In this document: in pieces, positions 41,485 to 46,852 of the stretch
Layout: each line of letters begins with the position of its first letter
Numbering within the stretch: the stretch's first letter is position 1
NCBI GenBank assembly: GCA_031549115.1
Contig: JAVBQJ010000065.1
Span: forward strand, 1 to 46,852
DNA from: JAVBQJ01 sp031549115
GTDB taxonomy: Bacteria > Verrucomicrobiota > Lentisphaeria > Victivallales > Victivallaceae
Direction of reading: 5' to 3'
DNA length: 46,852 nucleotides
The notes under the pieces: model-generated
Database searches by the model: none
What the model was told of the DNA's origin: nothing
Seen by the model: the letters and a program-made list of their open reading frames with translations, nothing else
Position numbers and translations under genes: made by a program

Positions 41485-43443
41485 ATGGCGGAATGGGCAT
41501 TGTTCGGTCTGATCGGCGTGCCGCTGATCGGCGGAGTGCTGGCCTGGCTGACGACCTCCGACCGGCTCCGCAACGCATTGGTGATTGTCTGTGCGCTGCT
41601 GGTTGCGGTCGGGGGCGTCGGTGTGGTCGCACTATCGCTGCAGAGTGAAGGACCGGGGCGAATCTGGAGCTACAGCGTGTCGGGCGGCTGGGCCGGCCTG
41701 GGCAGTTTGCTGGAGCTGTTGATTCTGGCGGTGATTCTCGGAGTGGCGGTGAAAATCCGCAATGTGTGGATTATCATCTTCACGGTGGTGCAGTCGATTC
41801 TGGCCATCGCGGGGCATTTTTACGGCAGTGAAGCGCATGAGCTGGTGTTGTTCCGTATCGACAATTTGTCGCGGATCATGCTGCTGGTGACGTCGCTGGT
41901 CGGTTCGGCGATCCTGGTCTTCGCGGTCGGTTACATGAAAGAACACGAGCATCATAAGCCGGAGGGGGCCGGTTCGCTGCGCCGCTTCTATTTCTTTTTC
42001 CTGATCTTCCTCGGCTTCATGGTCGGACTGGTGGTGTCGAATCACCTTGCTTACTTCTCCTTTTGCTGGGAGGCGACGACGCTGTGCAGCTACGCATTGA
42101 TCGGGCAGGACGGCGGCGAGGCACGCCGGGTGAACGCGGTGCGGGCGCTGTTTTTGAACAGCCTGGGCGGCGTGGCGCTGCTGGCGGGGATATTCCTGCT
42201 CAAGTATTACACCGGCAGCGAAACCTTTCAGTCGATCTTTGAAAACACCGGGATCACGCTGCTGCCGGCGGTGCTGCTGTGCATCGCCGCCTTTACCAAG
42301 TCGGCGCTGTTTCCGTTTCAGAGCTGGCTGTTGGGCGCGATGGTGGCGCCGACGCCGGTATCGGCGATGCTGCATGCCGCGACGATGGTCAAGGCCGGGG
42401 TCTATCTGGTCATGCGCATCGTCCCCGGCTTCTACCAGGACAGCCGGGTGATGCTGGTGATCGCGTTCGCGGGATCGCTTTCGTTCGTCGGCGGGGCGCT
42501 GTTGGCGTGTACGCAGAGCAACGGCAAAAAGGTGCTGGCGTATTCGACGATCTCCAACCTCGGGCTGGTGGTTGCCTGCGCCGGGATCGATTCGCCGCTT
42601 TCGTATGCGGCGGGGCTGGCGATCATCACCTTCCACGCGATCTCCAAGGGACTGTTGTTCCTGTGCGTCGGCCGGATCGAACAGCGCATCGGCAGCCGCG
42701 ATATCGAGGATATGGACGGGATTCTGTTCAAGATGCCGTTTACCTCCTGCGTGATTCTGCTCGGCATGATGTCGATGCTGCTGCCGCCGTTCGGCATGCT
42801 GCTCAGCAAGTGGCTGGCGATCGAAGCGACGATCCGCTCGCCGTTCCTGCTGATCTTCATGGTGATGGGGTGTGCGTTGACGGTGTTCTTCTGGGCGAAG
42901 TGGATCGGGCGCATTCAGCATACCGGCTACCACGAGTTTTTGCCGAAGGAGGATATCCCGCCGTCGATGCGCTTCTCGCTGACCGCGCTGGCGCTGATGG
43001 TGCTCGGAACCGGACTGATCACGATGACGATCTACACCGATGTGTTCGTGCCGATGGCGCGTTCGGCGTTCCGCAATGCCGTGAACCTCAATTGGGGGGC
43101 GCTCGACGAGGTCTCCAAGTTCTCGGCGGTGGTGATTTTCGTCGGGATGGCGTTGGGGTTCGTCGTTTACTATTTTTGGGTCTGGAGGCGCTTCCACAAA
43201 AACAACGTGCGGCTGCCGTTTTTGTGCGGTGAAAACGTGACCGCCGCCGATGCCGGGGAGGGGGACGATGATATCCGTTCTTACGACTTCCGTTCGGTGG
43301 GCGGCAAGATCGAGCACTCGCAGGTGCGAAGTTACTATTTCCGCGGCATCATCAATGAGCGGGTCGCGACCATTTGTCTGAATTGGTGTGCGTTCCTGAT
43401 CATTGTCGTACTGATCGGAAATACCATTGCGGCCATGCGTTAA
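41485..43443 (+). CDS. echA: Ech-type hydrogenase membrane subunit A (NuoL-like)
   Basis: This 652-residue integral membrane protein is of the Mrp/NuoL antiporter-like kind that conducts protons or sodium ions in group 4 hydrogenases. It has some 15 or more hydrophobic segments. Markers are HEHHKPEGAGSLRRFYFFFLIFLGFMVGLVVSNHLAYFSFCWEATTLCSYALIG, TKSALFPFQSWLLGAMVAPTPVSAMLHAATMVKAGVYLV (with the conserved Lys), AYSTISNLGLVVACAG and ITFHAISKGLLFLCVG. A GGGAG site precedes the start. It is the first of six genes in the order A-B-C-D-E-F as in Methanosarcina ech. Its distinction from NuoL rests on the downstream NiFe large subunit. Confidence 0.93.
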   Translation: MAEWALFGLIGVPLIGGVLAWLTTSDRLRNALVIVCALLVAVGGVGVVALSLQSEGPGRIWSYSVSGGWAGLGSLLELLILAVILGVAVKIRNVWIIIFTVVQSILAIAGHFYGSEAHELVLFRIDNLSRIMLLVTSLVGSAILVFAVGYMKEHEHHKPEGAGSLRRFYFFFLIFLGFMVGLVVSNHLAYFSFCWEATTLCSYALIGQDGGEARRVNAVRALFLNSLGGVALLAGIFLLKYYTGSETFQSIFENTGITLLPAVLLCIAAFTKSALFPFQSWLLGAMVAPTPVSAMLHAATMVKAGVYLVMRIVPGFYQDSRVMLVIAFAGSLSFVGGALLACTQSNGKKVLAYSTISNLGLVVACAGIDSPLSYAAGLAIITFHAISKGLLFLCVGRIEQRIGSRDIEDMDGILFKMPFTSCVILLGMMSMLLPPFGMLLSKWLAIEATIRSPFLLIFMVMGCALTVFFWAKWIGRIQHTGYHEFLPKEDIPPSMRFSLTALALMVLGTGLITMTIYTDVFVPMARSAFRNAVNLNWGALDEVSKFSAVVIFVGMALGFVVYYFWVWRRFHKNNVRLPFLCGENVTAADAGEGDDDIRSYDFRSVGGKIEHSQVRSYYFRGIINERVATICLNWCAFLIIVVLIGNTIAAMR

Positions 43444-43462
43444 CGAAGGAGCGTTCCGGATT

Positions 43463-44347
43463 ATGGAGCAGATATTGAATGAGGTTTCCGCAATTTGCGG
43501 CAATACGTTTGTTTATTCCGCGCTGGTGCTGATTCTGGCGCCGTTGACGGGGGCGGTGTTGATGAGTCTGGACCGGATCATCACGGCCCGGATGCAGGGG
43601 CGCGTCGGGCCGCCGTTTTTGCAGCCGTTTTATGATATCGTCAAACTGTTCGGCAAGGAGCCGCTGGCGTTGCACCGGCCGCAGATCATGTATGCGATGA
43701 TGCATCTGGTGTTCATGATTCTGGCGGTGCTGCTGCTGGCGCTGGGCAGCGATTTGCTGATGGTGCTCTTTGTCCAGGCGTTTTCGGTGATCTGCCTGGT
43801 GCTGGGCGGCATGAGCGTGCGTTCGCCTTACAGCTGGATCGGCAGTCAGCGCAAAATTCTGCAGATGCTGGCGTTGGAGCCGATTCTGCTGCTGCTGATT
43901 CTGGCGGTGAATCTGCGCGACAACAGTTTCCTGGGGTCGGCAGTACTGGCGAATCCGCAGCCGCTCTTGCTGTCGATGCCGCTGTTGTTCGTCGCCTTTC
44001 TGTGTGTGGTCGGGATCGAACTGGAGAAATCCCCCTTCGACCTGGCGTCTTCGCACCATGCGCACCAGGAGATTGTGAAAGGGATTACGTTGGAGTTCTC
44101 GGGGCCGTTTCTCGGACTGATCGAAATCGCGCATTTCTATGAGGTCGCGTTTTTCTTCGGGTTGATGATGGCGTTCTGGCACACCAGTATCTGGGCAGGG
44201 CTGGCGCTGGCGCTGGCGGGCAGTCTGCTTTTGCTGGTGATGGATAATGCATTCCCGCGTCTGACGACGACCTGGATGCTGCGTTTCATGTGGACGGTGC
44301 CGCTGACGCTGGCGTTGGCGAATTTAATCTGGTTATGGGTGATATAA
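43463..44347 (+). CDS. echB: Ech-type hydrogenase membrane subunit B (NuoH-like)
   Basis: The 294-residue membrane protein is the NuoH/HycD-like anchor linking the ion module to the peripheral hydrogenase. It has about eight membrane helices and the signatures DRIITARMQGRVGPPFLQPFYDIVKLFGKE near the N-terminus and GIELEKSPFDLASSHHAHQEIVKGITLEFSG in the cytoplasmic loop. The start is ATG 43463, after AAGGAG; the longer frame overlaps echA and is rejected. It lies 19 bp after echA and 3 bp before echC. Confidence 0.95.
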   Translation: MEQILNEVSAICGNTFVYSALVLILAPLTGAVLMSLDRIITARMQGRVGPPFLQPFYDIVKLFGKEPLALHRPQIMYAMMHLVFMILAVLLLALGSDLLMVLFVQAFSVICLVLGGMSVRSPYSWIGSQRKILQMLALEPILLLLILAVNLRDNSFLGSAVLANPQPLLLSMPLLFVAFLCVVGIELEKSPFDLASSHHAHQEIVKGITLEFSGPFLGLIEIAHFYEVAFFFGLMMAFWHTSIWAGLALALAGSLLLLVMDNAFPRLTTTWMLRFMWTVPLTLALANLIWLWVI

Positions 44348-44350
44348 AAT

Positions 44351-44872
44351 ATGTCGAAAGCAACTGCAAAATCTCCATGGGTGGTTCATTTCAACTGCAA
44401 CAGCTGCAACGGCTGCGATATTGAATTTCTCGCCTGCCTGACGCCGACTTACGATGTCGAGCGCTTCGGCGTGCTGCATGTCGGCAATCCGAAGCATGCC
44501 GACATTCTGGTGGTGACCGGTTCGGTGAATCACCGCAACCGGAATGTGTTGAAGAACGTGTATGAGCAAATGCCGTCGCCGAAGGTGGTCGTCGCCATGG
44601 GCGTGTGCCCGGCGACCGGCGGTATCTTCGCGGATTGTTACAATGTCATCGGCGGCGCGGGCAAGGTGATTCCGGTGGATGTGTACGTCCCCGGCTGCCC
44701 GCCGCGCCCGGAGGCGATGATGGACGGCATCATTGAGGGCGTGAAGATTCTGGCGCGCAAGCGCCAGGAGTCCGAGACCGTGCAGCCGGAGCTGCCGGTG
44801 AAAATCGTGCGGCCGCTCCCGGCGGCGGCTGAAACAGCGGCTCAGGCAGCCGGTCAGGCAGAGGAAAAATGA
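44351..44872 (+). CDS. echC: Ech-type hydrogenase small subunit (NuoB-like)
   Basis: The 173-residue protein carries the proximal 4Fe-4S cluster next to the NiFe site. Its ligands are Cys19 and Cys22 (CNSCNGCD), Cys86 (GVCPATGG) and Cys116 (VPGCPPRPE). The rest follows NuoB/HycG. An Ala/Glu-rich tail (AAAETAAQAAGQAEEK) extends past the core. It overlaps echD by 4 bp. Confidence 0.96.
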   Translation: MSKATAKSPWVVHFNCNSCNGCDIEFLACLTPTYDVERFGVLHVGNPKHADILVVTGSVNHRNRNVLKNVYEQMPSPKVVVAMGVCPATGGIFADCYNVIGGAGKVIPVDVYVPGCPPRPEAMMDGIIEGVKILARKRQESETVQPELPVKIVRPLPAAAETAAQAAGQAEEK

Positions 44873-45273
44873 TGGAAATTCAAGAAGAATTGACGCAGGA
44901 GAATCTGATCGAGAAGCTCGCTTCTCTGATTCCCCGCGGATACCGGTTCGTGACGATGACCGTGGTCGATTCCGGCGACGGTTTCGATGTCTTTTACCAC
45001 TTCGACGAAGGCTACCGGATGGAAAACTATCTGTTGAAGCTGGCTTACGGTGAAACACTGCCGAGCATTTCGCCGGTCTGCTTCGCCGCGGTGATCGTCG
45101 AAAATGAAATTCAGGACCTTTTCGGCATCACGGTGACCGGGCTGGTGATCGATTACAAGAAGCATCTGCTGCTGGCCGACGGCGCTCCGGCTTCCCCGTT
45201 CTGCCGGGTCCCCGGTGTCGGCGTCTCGGCGGTCAAGGCGGAGGAGACCAAAAGCGAGGGAGGTGCGTTATGA
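44869..45273 (+). CDS. echD: Ech-type hydrogenase subunit D (NuoC-like)
   Basis: This short, 134-residue subunit matches the NuoC-like 30-kDa family in reduced form: YRFVTMTVVDSGDGFDVFYHFDEGYRMENYLLKLAYGETLPSISPVCFAAVIVENEIQDLFGI. It lacks cofactor motifs and probably stabilises the EchC-EchE contact. The start is an ATGATG overlapping the echC stop; either Met may be used. It overlaps echE by 4 bp. Confidence 0.9.
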   Translation: MMEIQEELTQENLIEKLASLIPRGYRFVTMTVVDSGDGFDVFYHFDEGYRMENYLLKLAYGETLPSISPVCFAAVIVENEIQDLFGITVTGLVIDYKKHLLLADGAPASPFCRVPGVGVSAVKAEETKSEGGAL

Positions 45274-46343
45274 GTATGTTGATTCCATTCGGTCCGCAAC
45301 ATCCGGTGCTGCCGGAGCCGTTGCAGCTGCGTCTCGAAATCAACGATGAAAAGGTGATTTCGGCGATGCCGGTGATCGGCTACGTGCACCGCGGTCTCGA
45401 AAAGTTGGCGGAGCAAAAGGATTTCCACCAGGACACCTACCTGATCGAACGGGTCTGCGGCATCTGCAGCTTTATCCATTCGCTGACCTATTGCATGGGC
45501 ATCGAGGAGATGATGAATATCCCGGTACCGCCGCGCGCGAACTATCTGCGGGTGGTCTGGAGCGAGCTGCACCGCATGCACAGCCATCTGCTGGCGCTGG
45601 GGCTTTTGGCCGACGCATTCGGCTTTGAAAATTTGTTCATGCAGCTGTGGCAGACCCGTGAACACGTGATGGACGCGATGGAGGCCACCACCGGCGGCCG
45701 GGTGATGCTCGGCAGCTGCTGCATCGGCGGCGTGCGCAAGGACATCAGCCCCGAGCAGGCGAAGTATGTGCTCGAACAGGTGAAGCAGGTGGAAAAGGAG
45801 CTCAAGGAGCTGGTGCCGGTGCTGTTGACCGATTACGGCGTGAAGCGGCGTCTGGTCGACGTCGGCGTATTGGATCCGCAGCTGGCCTACAGCCGCGGCG
45901 CCGTCGGGCCGACCCTGCGCGGCAGCGGCGTGCGCAGCGACCACCGCCTGACCGGCTACTGCGCCTATGGCGAGCTGGATTTCGAACCGGTGGTGCGCCA
46001 TGGCGGCGACTGTTATGCGCGTACCGACGTGCGCGTCGGCGAATTGTACCAGTCCATGGCATTGGTACGCCAGGCGCTCGACAAGCTGCCGGATTCGGAG
46101 CTCAAGACGCCGTTCAAGGGCAATCCGGACGGGCAGGTCGCAGTGCGCGCCGAGCAGCCGCGCGGCGAAGTGTTGTACTACCTGCGCGGCAACGGCACCG
46201 ACAAGCTGGACCGGCTGCGGGTACGGACGCCGACGTTTGCGAATATCGCCCCGCTGATCGGGATGCTGGTCGGCTGCAATCTGGCGGATGTCGCGGTGAT
46301 CATCCTGTCGATCGATCCATGTGTAAGCTGTACGGAGCGTTGA
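45270..46343 (+). CDS. echE: Ech-type NiFe hydrogenase large subunit
   Basis: The 357-residue catalytic subunit binds the NiFe(CN)2CO site and reduces protons to H2 with electrons from ferredoxin. Both nickel motifs are present: RVCGIC (Cys63, Cys66) and the C-terminal DPCVSC (Cys351, Cys354), which separates it from NuoD of complex I. It stops three residues after the last Cys (TER), so it has no C-terminal peptide for an endopeptidase to remove, as in Ech and CooH enzymes. A GGGAGGT site precedes it. echF follows after 1 bp. Confidence 0.97.
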   Translation: MSMLIPFGPQHPVLPEPLQLRLEINDEKVISAMPVIGYVHRGLEKLAEQKDFHQDTYLIERVCGICSFIHSLTYCMGIEEMMNIPVPPRANYLRVVWSELHRMHSHLLALGLLADAFGFENLFMQLWQTREHVMDAMEATTGGRVMLGSCCIGGVRKDISPEQAKYVLEQVKQVEKELKELVPVLLTDYGVKRRLVDVGVLDPQLAYSRGAVGPTLRGSGVRSDHRLTGYCAYGELDFEPVVRHGGDCYARTDVRVGELYQSMALVRQALDKLPDSELKTPFKGNPDGQVAVRAEQPRGEVLYYLRGNGTDKLDRLRVRTPTFANIAPLIGMLVGCNLADVAVIILSIDPCVSCTER

Positions 46344-46344
46344 A

Positions 46345-46665
46345 ATGAAACTGTTTACGATTTTTCGCAATATTGTGCGTCACTCGTTCGGCGGGCCGGT
46401 CACCCGGAGGTACCCGGCGGAGGTCCGCGAGCCGTTTCCGGGCGAACGGGGCAAGCTGGTGATCGAGGCGGAGAAGTGCATTTACTGCGGCATCTGTTCG
46501 CGGAAGTGCCCTGCCAACGCGATCACGGTGACCCGCAAGCCGGACCAGTCCTGGCAGTTCGAACGCTTTCGCTGCATCCTGTGCGGCTACTGTGTCGAGG
46601 CCTGCCCGAAAAAATGTCTGAAGCTGGTTCCCCGGCTGGAAAAGGAAGAGAACGCGGAACAATAG
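46345..46665 (+). CDS. echF: Ech-type hydrogenase ferredoxin subunit (NuoI-like)
   Basis: The 106-residue protein has two 4Fe-4S binding motifs, CIYCGICSRKCPANAI and CILCGYCVEACPKKC. It passes electrons from soluble ferredoxin to EchC. Length and position as the last ech gene are typical. A perfect terminator follows 14 bp after the stop, ending the long run. Confidence 0.96.
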   Translation: MKLFTIFRNIVRHSFGGPVTRRYPAEVREPFPGERGKLVIEAEKCIYCGICSRKCPANAITVTRKPDQSWQFERFRCILCGYCVEACPKKCLKLVPRLEKEENAEQ

Positions 46666-46679
46666 GCGGCGGCGTTTGC

Positions 46680-46708
46680 GGCCGGGAACGATCGTTCCCG
46701 GCCTTTTT
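46680..46708 (+). terminator. Terminator after echF (perfect 24-bp palindrome)
   Basis: Positions 46680-46703 are a perfect 24-bp palindrome centred on CGATCG, with arms GGCCGGGAACGA, followed by five Ts (46704-46708). It is a strong intrinsic terminator. The terminal repeat begins only 4 bp further on. Confidence 0.9.
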
Positions 46709-46711
46709 CAC

Positions 46712-46850
46712 AGTCGATCATGAAAAATATCTTAAATCATTGAATGACAATGGATAATATTGCTATATTGTGCTATATTATTGCAAGAAATGGAGCTTAT
46801 AACGAAAGAAATCTTGCAAAATGATGACGAAAAGCAGTCGATCCGAGGAA
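46712..46850 (+). repeat. Right copy of the 139-bp terminal inverted repeat
   Basis: Identical to the reverse complement of positions 1-139. It begins AGTCGATCATG 4 bp after the echF terminator and contains a second AGTCGATC near its far end (46837-46844). Two TATATT boxes lie at about 46763 and 46773, and an outward-reading ORF follows. Two further bases (AT) extend beyond the shared part at the window end. Confidence 0.95.
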
Positions 46851-46852
46851 AT
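46790..46852 (+). CDS. Partial outward-reading ORF in the right terminal repeat
   Basis: ATG at 46790 opens 21 codons (MELITKEILQ...) to the window edge. This is the same ORF as in the left repeat. The product cannot be identified from this fragment. Its place at the edge of a repeated sequence suggests the first gene of a mobile element. Confidence 0.35.
   Translation, partial: MELITKEILQNDDEKQSIRGN

Noticed and set aside
41632..43503. 623-codon minus-strand frame opposite echA
   Set aside because: It is His/Gln/Arg-rich with no domain, directly opposite a membrane protein with conserved motifs. It is a shadow frame.
45270..46343. Complex I (NADH dehydrogenase) NuoD instead of a hydrogenase subunit
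   Set aside because: Both CxxC nickel motifs are present at the N- and C-terminal ends, and a full hyp set is attached. NuoD lacks them.

Overview
This window is one 46.85-kb piece of a bacterial chromosome with GC-rich genes and AT-rich gaps. It holds 36 full-length protein genes and no visible tRNA, rRNA or CRISPR array. The best guess for the source is an anaerobic, carbohydrate-fermenting member of the Lentisphaerota (Victivallales-like). The grounds are a short pseudopilin with the RFTLIELL...LASMLLPAL amino terminus and a C-terminal H-x9-DG motif, placed among sugar-active enzymes behind a LacI-type regulator. TolB and a LolA-like protein suggest a Gram-negative envelope. The taxonomic call is an inference.

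Layout. Positions 1-139 and 46712-46850 are perfect inverted copies of one 139-bp sequence, each opening an ORF that runs off the window, so the ends lie in a dispersed repeat. Positions 481-2339 hold mraY and a FolM/PTR1-like reductase, behind a terminator-like hairpin. Positions 2593-10718 hold a phenylacetate-CoA ligase, tolB, folC, lon, a LolA-like protein and a metal-type ABC permease, all on +. An AraC regulator (-) diverges from a zinc alcohol dehydrogenase and lysS (+); recD2 follows. On the minus strand from 27275 down to 16511 are a LacI regulator, the pseudopilin, a 1107-residue secreted CBM9-like protein, a GH130 phosphorylase, pyruvate phosphate dikinase and a six-hairpin glycosidase-like protein. 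From 27478 the + strand carries lepA-lepB, purU with a HAD phosphatase, a DUF4432 epimerase-like gene, and then a tight run: lactate/malate dehydrogenase, malic enzyme, hypF-C-D-E-A-B and a six-subunit Ech-type hydrogenase (echA-F).

How it works together. The 33.4-46.7 kb run reads as one redox module. LDH/MDH and malic enzyme act around pyruvate, the Hyp proteins build a NiFe(CN)2CO site, and Ech would oxidise ferredoxin, evolve H2 and pump ions. Pyruvate phosphate dikinase fits the same pyruvate/PEP node. The LacI-pseudopilin-CBM9-GH130 block reads as a substrate-controlled glycan-use operon with a well-placed palindromic operator.

No wholly unknown defence or mobile system is visible. The least explained parts are the pseudopilin/CBM9 glycan locus, the unidentified terminal repeat, two genes whose start codons follow strong terminators closely (mraY and the glycosidase), and the palindromes in front of the dehydrogenase/hydrogenase run.
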